Below, one piece after another: positions 34,210 to 41,848 of a DNA stretch of 64,000 bases. The notes under the pieces were generated by a model that did not search any database, was not told the origin of the DNA, and worked only from the letters and a program-made list of their open reading frames with translations. The DNA is taken from contig NZ_AUHK01000002.1 in the NCBI RefSeq assembly GCF_000423145.1, forward strand, positions 37,972 through 101,971, written 5' to 3'. The translations under genes were made by a program, and so were the position numbers. Origin of the DNA: Helcococcus sueciensis DSM 17243 (GTDB lineage Bacteria > Bacillota > Clostridia > Tissierellales > Peptoniphilaceae). Every line of letters starts with the position of its first letter. Position 1 is the stretch's first letter.

Positions 34210-34359
34210 TTGTTACTATTCAAAAGTAGAAAGTGAGGTGATCCATACTATCTCCCAAGCGATAGGGTTAAAATGCAATGGTCGGAACAACTCGAGAAAG
34301 CATTTCTCTACTTTAAGACAAATGTTTTTATTTTTAAGCGATTAATCAATAAAGATTAG
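34210..34359 (+). pseudogene. UGA-interrupted short frame
   Basis: AAAGGGGG at 34193-34200 sets up TTG 34210, giving 8 codons to UGA 34234. The same frame continues with YYLPSDRVKMQWSEQLEKAF and KTNVFIFKRLINKD to TAG 34357-34359. A GTG at 34238 opens another 35-codon frame ending in the terminator stem. Readthrough, a decayed gene, or chance within an RNA gene cannot be separated here. Confidence 0.3.
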
Positions 34360-34368
34360 TCGCTTTTT
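34336..34368 (+). terminator. Strong intrinsic terminator before the scaffold gene
   Basis: AAGCGATTAATC/GATTAGTCGCTT with a six-base loop and T5. It lies 100 bases upstream of the scaffold gene, so capsid genes need readthrough, antitermination or a new promoter. Confidence 0.8.
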
Positions 34369-34468
34369 AATGTTTATAAAAGACCAGAACATGCCTAAAG
34401 TCTATAAACTGTGCAAGACTTCAAAAATATATAGTCAGACATGACTTTAAACGAGATAAGGAGAAAAT

Positions 34469-35014
34469 ATGGAAAATACACAAGAAGTGTTAAATGAAAA
34501 TATCGAAAATAACTCAGTTAAAACAGAAGGTCAAGACGTCAACCAAGAAAAGGAAACTGAAAACAAAGATGTTAAATCATTTACACAAGAAGAATTAGAC
34601 AAAATTATTAAGTCTAATGTTGATAGAGCTTTAGCAAAAGCAACTAAAGAAGCTGAAGAAAAACAAGAAGAAGCTAAAAGATTAGCTAAGATGAACGCTG
34701 ATGAAAAAGCGAAGTATGAACTTGAGAAAAAAGAAGCTGATTTTGCAAGAAGGGAAGCAGAGCTTAACAAAAGAGAATTAACAGCTACTGCAAAAGATAT
34801 ACTTGCAGAAAAAGGGCTTCCACATAATCTACATACTATATTAAATTATGAATCAGCAGACACTGTGAATGAAAGTATAAAGGTTGTTGAAAAAGCAATC
34901 CAAAAAGCTGTTGAAAAAGCAGTAGAAGACAGACTAAAAGGAAACGCTCCTAAGAAATCAATAGGAACAAGTGAAGGAATAAATTACTTTGAAAGAGGAG
35001 CAAAAGTTAATTAA
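34469..35014 (+). CDS. Capsid scaffolding protein
   Basis: 181 residues, highly charged and helical. The middle (QEELDKIIKSNVDRALAKAT, ADEKAKYELEKKEADFARRE) is the DUF4355/gp20-type scaffold pattern. It guides procapsid assembly and is absent from mature heads. It precedes the major capsid gene, with AAGGAG upstream. Confidence 0.88.
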   Translation: MENTQEVLNENIENNSVKTEGQDVNQEKETENKDVKSFTQEELDKIIKSNVDRALAKATKEAEEKQEEAKRLAKMNADEKAKYELEKKEADFARREAELNKRELTATAKDILAEKGLPHNLHTILNYESADTVNESIKVVEKAIQKAVEKAVEDRLKGNAPKKSIGTSEGINYFERGAKVN

Positions 35015-35029
35015 AAAGGAGATTAAATT

Positions 35030-35884
35030 ATGGCAAACAATATACAAGCAGCAAAAAAATATATACCAGTATTAGATAAAATATATAAAACAGGATCTTT
35101 ATCATCAGTGCTTGATGGTAATCCAGAATTAGCAAGAGAAGGGGCTAATGCAGGAGAGTTACTAGTAGCAAAAATGGTAGTTGATGGATTAGGTAACTAT
35201 GATAGAACAAATGGTTATCCAAAAGGCGATGTAACATTAACATGGGAAACAATAAAAGCTGATTATGATAGAGGTAGAATGTTCACAGTTGATAATGTAG
35301 ACAATCAAGACTCTGCAGATTTGGCATTTGGTCAATTATCAGATGAATTTATTAGAACTCAAGTAGTTCCAGAAATCGATGCAATGAGATTTGCAAAATA
35401 TGCAACTACTGCAATTACTGCAACAAACAATAAAGAAGAAACATTGACTGATGGTCAAGCTGTAATCAAAGCATTAAGAGAAGCTGCAAATAAAATGGAT
35501 GAAGAAGAAGTTCCAGAAGAAAGAGTGTTATTCATTACACCAACTCTAAAAGGAATGGTTGACGATTTAGATACTAATAAGTCTAGAGAAGTACTATCAG
35601 GGTTCACAAATGTAGTATCAGTACCACAAAAAAGGTTCTTTACAGAAATTGAATTGAAAGAAAAAGGATTTGGTAAAAAATCAGATGCAAAAGATATTAA
35701 CTTCTTAATCGTTGCACAAGACGCAACTATCCAATATCCAAAACACCAAGCACCTAAAGTAGTTACCCCAGAATTAAACCAAGATGCAGATGCTTGGAAA
35801 TTTGGTTATAGAATCGTAAGCGTAACTCAAGTTTATGAAAATAAAACAGCAGGAGTATACGTTTCAACTAAAGCGGCTTTATAG
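35030..35884 (+). CDS. Major capsid protein
   Basis: 284 residues, following the scaffold gene by 15 bases behind AAGGAG. Segments LTWETIKADYDRGRMFTVDN, DEFIRTQVVPEIDAMRFAKY and WKFGYRIVSVTQVYENKTAG match the SPP1-like coat proteins with HK97 fold. Builds the capsid shell. Confidence 0.88.
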   Translation: MANNIQAAKKYIPVLDKIYKTGSLSSVLDGNPELAREGANAGELLVAKMVVDGLGNYDRTNGYPKGDVTLTWETIKADYDRGRMFTVDNVDNQDSADLAFGQLSDEFIRTQVVPEIDAMRFAKYATTAITATNNKEETLTDGQAVIKALREAANKMDEEEVPEERVLFITPTLKGMVDDLDTNKSREVLSGFTNVVSVPQKRFFTEIELKEKGFGKKSDAKDINFLIVAQDATIQYPKHQAPKVVTPELNQDADAWKFGYRIVSVTQVYENKTAGVYVSTKAAL

Positions 35885-35894
35885 GAGATAGTAT

Positions 35895-36089
35895 ATGAAA
35901 TTTAGAGTATTACAACCTATAGAAGATTTAGAAATTTCTGAAATCTTAAAAAAAGATGAAATAATTGAAAGAACAGGAAAAAGAGCAGAAGATTTCAAAG
36001 CTAAGCCTGATTTCTTTGAATTGATTGAAGATGATAAAGCTAAAGCTAAGAGTACTAAATCTAATAAAAAGGCAGGAGATAAGAAGTAG
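35895..36089 (+). CDS. Small head protein, 64 residues
   Basis: Starts MKFRVLQPIEDLEISEILKK and ends in a lysine-rich tail. Small proteins with this start often follow the capsid gene in Firmicute phages. Role in head completion is inferred from place. AGGAGAT site. Confidence 0.6.
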   Translation: MKFRVLQPIEDLEISEILKKDEIIERTGKRAEDFKAKPDFFELIEDDKAKAKSTKSNKKAGDKK

Positions 36090-36097
36090 GAGGCTAT

Positions 36098-36409
36098 ATG
36101 GAAGCCTATAGAAAAATAATTAGAACTGATGATGATACGCTGGCTGAATTATATATTCAGCTGGCTACTCAAGCTATACTTGATTATACTAATAGAATTG
36201 AACCTTTGAATACGATGAAACCATTAATTGCAGAACTTGCTAATTTTTATGTTTTTGAAGAAAAAAGAAAAGGAATTAGTTCAAGGAGTGAAGGTGCAAT
36301 TTCTGAATCTTATGAAGATTTATCAACGACTGGTGGAGTACCTGCATTTCTTAAAAATAGACTAGATAGATATGTAATTCTTCATATCGCAAAGCATAAA
36401 GGAGAATAA
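36098..36409 (+). CDS. Head-tail connector (gp6/gp15-like)
   Basis: 103 residues, helical (LAELYIQLATQAILDYTNR, FLKNRLDRYVILHIAKHKG), the pattern of HK97 gp6/SPP1 gp15 connectors that bind under the portal. AGGAGG site. Followed one base later by the next connector gene. Confidence 0.75.
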   Translation: MEAYRKIIRTDDDTLAELYIQLATQAILDYTNRIEPLNTMKPLIAELANFYVFEEKRKGISSRSEGAISESYEDLSTTGGVPAFLKNRLDRYVILHIAKHKGE

Positions 36410-36410
36410 T

Positions 36411-36716
36411 ATGGAAGTAAGATTTGATAAAAAATATAAGTATTCTCCAAATGTTGTAATCGAAGATGAAGAAGCAAATAAAAAAGTTGTATATAAAGAA
36501 ATGTTTGATATTAATGCATATATTTATCCTGCAGGTGGGCAAGTACAGGTAGAACAATGGGGTAAGGAATTACCATACATCTTTAATTTGTTGACTAATG
36601 AAGATAAGTTAAAAGAGGGGTATGGCATTGCTTTTAACTCTGATGAAGTTAATTACAAAGTAGTTAGCATTAAGCCTTACACAAACCATTTTTTATGTGA
36701 GATTAAAAAGATATGA
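36411..36716 (+). CDS. Head closure/connector protein
   Basis: 101 residues, beta-rich with a stopper-like loop (INAYIYPAGGQVQVEQWGKEL). Place and size match head-closure proteins (SPP1 gp16 type). ATGA overlap with the next gene. Confidence 0.65.
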   Translation: MEVRFDKKYKYSPNVVIEDEEANKKVVYKEMFDINAYIYPAGGQVQVEQWGKELPYIFNLLTNEDKLKEGYGIAFNSDEVNYKVVSIKPYTNHFLCEIKKI

Positions 36717-37180
36717 GTATCAAAGGTTTAAATAATTTAGAACGTAAATTCAGACAACTTAGAGATATTAACATAAAACCTATAATTGAAGATGCTAGTG
36801 CAAGAGTTAGAGATGAAGCTAGAAAAAATGTAAGAGTTGATACAGGAGAACTTCAAAATTCAATAACTTATAGGTTGGAAGATAAAGGTAACGGAAATTG
36901 GAGAGGTGTAATCTTTACAAATAAAGAACATGGTTTGTACGTTGAATTAGGAACGGGACCAGTTGGAGAAGCTAATCATATTGGAATTAGTCCTGAGATT
37001 AAACCAATGTATAGTCCATCTCCTTGGGTTTACTATGATAAAGATAAGAAACAATTTTTCTATACTCATGGTCAACCTGCAAAACCATTCTTATATCCTG
37101 CACTTCATGACAATAAAGATAAGATTAAAAAGTTTATTAAGTATAGAATTAAAAAAGAATTAAGAGAGGCATCAAAATGA
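36713..37180 (+). CDS. HK97 gp10-like tail-completion protein
   Basis: 155 residues. The start GLNNLERKFRQL, the middle VRVDTGELQNSITYRL and YVELGTGP, and the end KPFLYPALHDNKDKI are HK97 gp10 hallmarks. It helps join head and tail. Overlaps both neighbours by four bases. Confidence 0.85.
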   Translation: MSIKGLNNLERKFRQLRDINIKPIIEDASARVRDEARKNVRVDTGELQNSITYRLEDKGNGNWRGVIFTNKEHGLYVELGTGPVGEANHIGISPEIKPMYSPSPWVYYDKDKKQFFYTHGQPAKPFLYPALHDNKDKIKKFIKYRIKKELREASK

Positions 37181-37533
37181 TAAATTTTAAGCCTGAAATA
37201 GTAAAGATTTTAAAAAAAATAACAAATAACGTATCGGAAACTTATCCAGATGATTGGACTAAGCTTCCGATTATTATTTATGAAGAAGAAAACAATACAC
37301 CACATACCACAACGTCTGTAGGCGAATCTATGACGCTTTTAAGGTATAGGATAGACATTTACTCAAATGAATCTACAAGTGTCTTAAAATCGAAAATAAA
37401 CGATGAAATGACAAGTGCTGGATTTACCAGAGCATTTAGTTTAGATACAAACGATATAAGCAATAGACGTCATACGATAATGCGATATGAAGGTGTAATT
37501 GATTTAGATAATAATAAAATATATAAAAATTAA
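37177..37533 (+). CDS. Tail terminator-like protein
   Basis: 118 residues, alpha-beta pattern (LPIIIYEEENN, LLRYRIDIYSNESTSVLKSK, RRHTIMRYEGVIDLDN). Place between gp10-like and major tail genes fits the tail-terminator/completion protein. ATGA overlap upstream. Confidence 0.7.
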   Translation: MINFKPEIVKILKKITNNVSETYPDDWTKLPIIIYEEENNTPHTTTSVGESMTLLRYRIDIYSNESTSVLKSKINDEMTSAGFTRAFSLDTNDISNRRHTIMRYEGVIDLDNNKIYKN

Positions 37534-37546
37534 AGGAGATTAAAAT

Positions 37547-37963
37547 ATGTTAGCAAATGGGATTACATTAGGACATGCTAAATCAGCAGAAGGTCCATAT
37601 ACATTAATTGATTGTTTGAAAAAAGTACCAGATTTAGGAACTGATCCAGAGATGGTAGAAAATACTCAATTAAATGCAAAAAATAAACAATATGAAATTG
37701 GTGTTGGAGATGCTGGAGAATTTGAATATACATTTAAGTATTTAGACAATACTAAAGAATCTGAAATTAGAACACTTTTAGAAATGTCAGACGCTAAAAA
37801 AGTAGTGTATTGGGAACATAAACTTCCAGATGGAACAGCGTTCCAATTTGGTGGAACACCATCAGCAAGACTTGTAGGTGGAGAGCTTAATACACCAGTA
37901 GAGTTAGTACTTAAAATAGCAATATCCACAGATTTGACAAGAAAAGACCCAGTAGGAATGTAA
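37547..37963 (+). CDS. Major tail protein
   Basis: 138 residues, beta-rich (EIGVGDAGEFEYTFKYLDNT, YWEHKLPDGTAFQFGG). Position before the frameshifted tail chaperones identifies it as the tail-tube subunit. AAGGAG site. Confidence 0.85.
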   Translation: MLANGITLGHAKSAEGPYTLIDCLKKVPDLGTDPEMVENTQLNAKNKQYEIGVGDAGEFEYTFKYLDNTKESEIRTLLEMSDAKKVVYWEHKLPDGTAFQFGGTPSARLVGGELNTPVELVLKIAISTDLTRKDPVGM

Positions 37964-37983
37964 TTAGATAATAAGGAGATAAT

Positions 37984-38358
37984 ATGATAGAACAAATTAG
38001 AGCGCCTTTTGCGATTTGGAAGATAGGTGAAAAAGAATATAAATTAAAACTAAAAACAAGTGAGATTGAAAGACTTGAAAGGCAATATGGCATAGGTAAT
38101 ATTATGAATCCTATGCTAAGTGCAGGAGAAACTCAATTACCATCACTTGTATACATGCTTGACATAATTCATGGAGCACTTCAAAAATATCATCATGGGT
38201 ATTCAAGGATTGATGTATCAGATTTATACGATGATTATTTAGATACAGGTGGGAATCAAACTGAACTTATAAAAGTAGTTATGGATATATTTAGAACATC
38301 TGGTTTTTTCCCAAGTCAGAGCGAAAAAAAGGGAGAAATTCAAACACCTCAAGAGTAA
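37984..38358 (+). CDS. Tail assembly chaperone, zero-frame product
   Basis: 124 residues (FAIWKIGEKEYKLKLKTSE, DLYDDYLDTGGNQTELIKVV). Analogue of lambda gpG. It ends shortly after a slippery heptamer at 38325-38331. It should bind the tape measure during tail assembly. AAGGAG site. Confidence 0.82.
   Translation: MIEQIRAPFAIWKIGEKEYKLKLKTSEIERLERQYGIGNIMNPMLSAGETQLPSLVYMLDIIHGALQKYHHGYSRIDVSDLYDDYLDTGGNQTELIKVVMDIFRTSGFFPSQSEKKGEIQTPQE
38325..38331 (+). other. Programmed -1 frameshift site
   Basis: A AAA AAG in zero frame (GAA AAA AAG) near the end of the chaperone gene. A -1 shift here enters a frame open without stop to 38729. This is the standard gpG/gpGT arrangement. Confidence 0.82.
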
Positions 38359-38729
38359 GTAGTCGCTCTAATTTAGAATCAATCTACTTACTTCATGATG
38401 AATGCGTAAAATCTGGCATGACATCTGAAAAGTTCTGGGAAATGTCTTTAGATGAAATAGATCTATACTTTGAACAAATCAAAATAAATAGAAAAAAAGA
38501 ATTAAATGATATACAAACCTTAGCGACACTGATTACAAACGGTGTCGCTATTTGTTTAAATGGATCAGATAAAGTAGAAAAAATATCAGTATACGATATG
38601 TACGAAGATATATTCGAAGAAGATTTAATGAAAGCTAAAGAAAAACAAAAACAGATAGATTTAGAAGTCCATAAAGCAAAAATGAATGCTTTTATGGCTA
38701 GATTTAACGCAAGAAGAAAGGAGGTGTAA
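38331..38729 (+). CDS. Tail assembly chaperone, frameshift extension
   Basis: The -1 frame continues through LHDECVKSGMTSEKFWEMSL to a lysine-rich C-terminus (ARFNARRKEV). Fused to 116 residues upstream it gives a protein of about 248 residues, the gpGT analogue. An internal ATG at 38418 lacks a ribosome site. It ends one base before the tape-measure ATG. Confidence 0.8.
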   Translation, partial: GRNSNTSRVSSRSNLESIYLLHDECVKSGMTSEKFWEMSLDEIDLYFEQIKINRKKELNDIQTLATLITNGVAICLNGSDKVEKISVYDMYEDIFEEDLMKAKEKQKQIDLEVHKAKMNAFMARFNARRKEV

Positions 38730-41459
38730 ATGGAAACTTTAGAAGAACTAAGAGTCTTAATTCATGCTGAATTAGATCCTTATAAAAAAGAGATGAAGCA
38801 AATAGTTAACGAAACTAGAAACACATCAAATGCAATTCAAAAAGAAACTGGAAATATTAAAAAGGCTTTTCAATCTATGGGAAGCTATATAAAACGAGCA
38901 GTAATTGGACTTGGATTAGTTAAGTTTGGAAAACAAGCATTAAACCTTGCTTCAGATGTTGAAGAAACAGAAGCGGTTCTTGAACTTGCTTTTGGTAATA
39001 TGCGAAACTACGTTGATGATTTTGCTAAAAATTCAATTAGAACTCATGGTATGAGTGCATTATCTGCTAAACAAACTGCAGGAGATTATATGCTCATGTC
39101 AAAGGGTATGGGCATGGTTGATGAAAATGCAGCTAAGATGTCAGTAAATGTAGCTAAACTTTCAGCAGATATGGCTTCACTTAAAAATACATCTCAAGAT
39201 ATGGCAAAGACTGCTCTTAATGGTATTTGGACAGGGGAAACAGAAGCTCTTAAAAAATACGGTGTTGTAATGACACAAGCTAACTTACAAGAGTATGCAT
39301 ATACTCAAGGTATTAAAACTAAAATAGCTAATATGACTCAACAAGAGCAAGTAATGCTTAGATACTCATATGTAATGAACTCAATGTCCATAGCAAATGG
39401 AAACTTTATCCGAGAAAGTCAAGGATGGGCTGCTCAAACTAAAATACTAGGAGAGCAATGGAAAGAGTTGCTAACTATAATAGGTCAAGGTCTTACAGTT
39501 GTTTTACTTCCAGTTTTAAGATTTATAAACAAAATAATGAGTGGTTTGATTGCACTAGGTAAAGTAGTAGGTCAAGTATTTTCAAGTATATTTGGAATGA
39601 AAGGTAGTTCTGAAAAAACGTCTAAAGTAATAGACCCTGTAAATACTTCTGTAAATACATTAAATGATACATTAGGAGATATAGATAAAAAAGGGACTAA
39701 AGGATTAAACAATTTAGGTAAATCTGCAGAACAAGCTGGTAAGAAAGCAAAAGGAGCCTTGGCAGGATTTGATGACTTAAATGTTTTAACCAATCCAGAA
39801 AAAAATACCAATCTTAAAAATCCGACAATTGGAGCTGGTGGAATAGGAACTGATGGAGTCGGAGGTATTGGAACATTAGGAAATATTCCAGACTTAAGCG
39901 AAGGAATAAAAGCACCGAATATAGATACTTCATGGGTTGATAAGTATGTAGAAAAGATTAGAAACGGTCTAGAAAAAGCAAAACGTTTCTTTGATGAACA
40001 TAAGGCTGGTATTATAAGTGCTATTGCAGGAATAGTAACTTTTATAACTATTATAGTTTTATCAAAATTCCCGACACTAACATGGGCTTTAACTCATCCA
40101 ATAAAATCAGCTAAGGGTATATGGTTTATGGGTATTGAATCAATAAAAGGTGCAATTACTGCATTGTCAACAACTACTATATTTATAGCTGGAGCAATAG
40201 CTTTAGTTGTTGGTGCAGTAGTTTATTTATGGCAAACATCCGAAAGTTTTAGAAATTCAGTACTTGATACATGGGAAAAAATAAAAGATTTATTCACAAC
40301 TGTATTTGAAGGTGTCAAAAAAGAACTTATGGAATTCTGGGAAGAATACGGACAACCTATAATGCAGGGATTATCTGATGCTTGGGAAAACTTTGTTAAT
40401 ATTGTTGATAGTTTATGGCAAGGTATATTAAAACCCATTGTTGATGCAGGAATAGAAATGTTAGAAATATTATGGACTAATAAATTACAACCTCTGTTTA
40501 AAAAAACACTAACTAAATTAGGTGAAACTATGAAAGTGGTTCTAAAACTATGGAATGAAATATTAGCACCACTAATTCAATGGTTAATAGATATATTAAG
40601 TCCAGTAGTAAAATTTGTGACTGATGCATTTGTAAAAGCATGGGAATTTGTATTGACTGCAATAAAGCCATATTTTGATGGAATAAGTATATTAATTAAA
40701 GGTATAAGTAATTTCTTACAAGGTCTAATTGATTTTGTTAAAAACGTCTTTATAGGAGACTGGGATAAAGCTTGGGAAAGCCTAGAAAAAGCATTTACAG
40801 AATTGTGGGATGGCATAAAGGGATATATAAAAGGAGTTTGGGATTCTATCTTAAATATATTCGTAGGAGTAGGAACATGGTTCTACAATAACGTCTTAAG
40901 TCCTATAACTTCAGTATTTACAAATGCGTTTAATTCTATAGGTAATTTTATTTCAGATAAATGGAATTGGATTTTAGGATTGTTTACAAAAGGTGGTAAA
41001 TTCTTTAGTGGAATTGCCGAGTCAATAGGTGGAGTATTTGTAAACATTGTAAATGGTTTAATATCAGGAATTAACTGGGTAATAGCCCAACCATTTAGTT
41101 TCTTAAATGGAATATTAAATAGTATTTCTGAATTTAGTATATTAGGCGGTCGTCCATTTGGTTGGATAGGATATAATCCACTTCCAGTTCCACAAATTCC
41201 ATATTTGGATGTAGGAACAAACTATGTTGCTCGTGATGGACTTGCTATGATTCACGAAGGTGAAGCAGTAGTTCCAAAAAAATACAATCCAGCAATTAAT
41301 GGAAATAATGAACAAATTGAATTATTAAAAGAACAAAATTCATTACTTAGATTGTTGCTTGAAAAAGATAACTCAGTTTATCTTGATGGAGACAAATTAC
41401 ATCAAAGTAATGAGAAAAGAAAAAGACAAGAATTTGAGCGTTATGGATACGCTTATTAG
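38730..41459 (+). CDS. Tape measure protein
   Basis: 909 residues. Starts with a coiled coil (residues 1-50), then the conserved tape-measure block (TAGDYMLMSKGMGMVDENAA, KLSADMASLKNTSQDMAKTA). Glycine-rich patches, hydrophobic segments near residues 425-500, and many Trp-containing repeats follow. Length implies a tail of roughly 130 nm by the usual 0.15 nm per residue rule. AAAGGAGGTG site. Determines tail length and helps DNA entry. Confidence 0.92.
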   Translation: METLEELRVLIHAELDPYKKEMKQIVNETRNTSNAIQKETGNIKKAFQSMGSYIKRAVIGLGLVKFGKQALNLASDVEETEAVLELAFGNMRNYVDDFAKNSIRTHGMSALSAKQTAGDYMLMSKGMGMVDENAAKMSVNVAKLSADMASLKNTSQDMAKTALNGIWTGETEALKKYGVVMTQANLQEYAYTQGIKTKIANMTQQEQVMLRYSYVMNSMSIANGNFIRESQGWAAQTKILGEQWKELLTIIGQGLTVVLLPVLRFINKIMSGLIALGKVVGQVFSSIFGMKGSSEKTSKVIDPVNTSVNTLNDTLGDIDKKGTKGLNNLGKSAEQAGKKAKGALAGFDDLNVLTNPEKNTNLKNPTIGAGGIGTDGVGGIGTLGNIPDLSEGIKAPNIDTSWVDKYVEKIRNGLEKAKRFFDEHKAGIISAIAGIVTFITIIVLSKFPTLTWALTHPIKSAKGIWFMGIESIKGAITALSTTTIFIAGAIALVVGAVVYLWQTSESFRNSVLDTWEKIKDLFTTVFEGVKKELMEFWEEYGQPIMQGLSDAWENFVNIVDSLWQGILKPIVDAGIEMLEILWTNKLQPLFKKTLTKLGETMKVVLKLWNEILAPLIQWLIDILSPVVKFVTDAFVKAWEFVLTAIKPYFDGISILIKGISNFLQGLIDFVKNVFIGDWDKAWESLEKAFTELWDGIKGYIKGVWDSILNIFVGVGTWFYNNVLSPITSVFTNAFNSIGNFISDKWNWILGLFTKGGKFFSGIAESIGGVFVNIVNGLISGINWVIAQPFSFLNGILNSISEFSILGGRPFGWIGYNPLPVPQIPYLDVGTNYVARDGLAMIHEGEAVVPKKYNPAINGNNEQIELLKEQNSLLRLLLEKDNSVYLDGDKLHQSNEKRKRQEFERYGYAY

Positions 41460-41473
41460 AAAGGAGTAATACT

Positions 41474-41848
41474 ATGAAAATATTAGTAATTAATGGAGTA
41501 GATATTACTCCTTATATTGCTTTAAAAGGTTATAATTTCAGTATTGAAGATTTAGATGCGAGTGCTGAAAGGTCTATGTCTGGAACTTTGACTAGAGATA
41601 GGGTAGCTAGAGTTCCAATAATTGAAGTTACAACTGTGTCTATGCTTAAACAAGCTGATGTTGCTAAAATAAGAAACGCATGTAAGCCAGCTAGGATAAG
41701 ATGTGAATTTTATAATCCAGAAGTAGGAACATTAAACGAGCATTATTTTTATGCGAAAATTAAAGGTGGAAGTATCTATTCTACAAGTAAAGGGTATCCA
41801 GAATTTGAAGCTATGACTATAAGTCTTAAAGGGTTTGGGGGTATTTAA
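41474..41848 (+). CDS. Tail protein (DUF6711-like)
   Basis: 124 residues, beta-rich (INGVDITPYIALKGYNFSIE, GSIYSTSKGYPEFEAMTISL). Position after the tape measure points to a distal-tail or baseplate part. AAAGGAG site. Stop overlaps the next ATG. Confidence 0.7.
   Translation: MKILVINGVDITPYIALKGYNFSIEDLDASAERSMSGTLTRDRVARVPIIEVTTVSMLKQADVAKIRNACKPARIRCEFYNPEVGTLNEHYFYAKIKGGSIYSTSKGYPEFEAMTISLKGFGGI

Larger units (their letters stand above)
34193..34368 (+). ncRNA. Candidate structured RNA in the late operon
   Basis: A closing stem AAAGTAGA/TCTACTTT (34223-34230 with 34307-34314) encloses about 75 bases that include CTATC/GATAG and GAGAAA/TTTCTC hairpins. It ends at the strong terminator 34336-34368. 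Base composition and codon use differ from the neighbouring genes. A UGA-interrupted frame overlaps it (separate entry). Whether RNA or peptide is the product is open. Confidence 0.4.
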
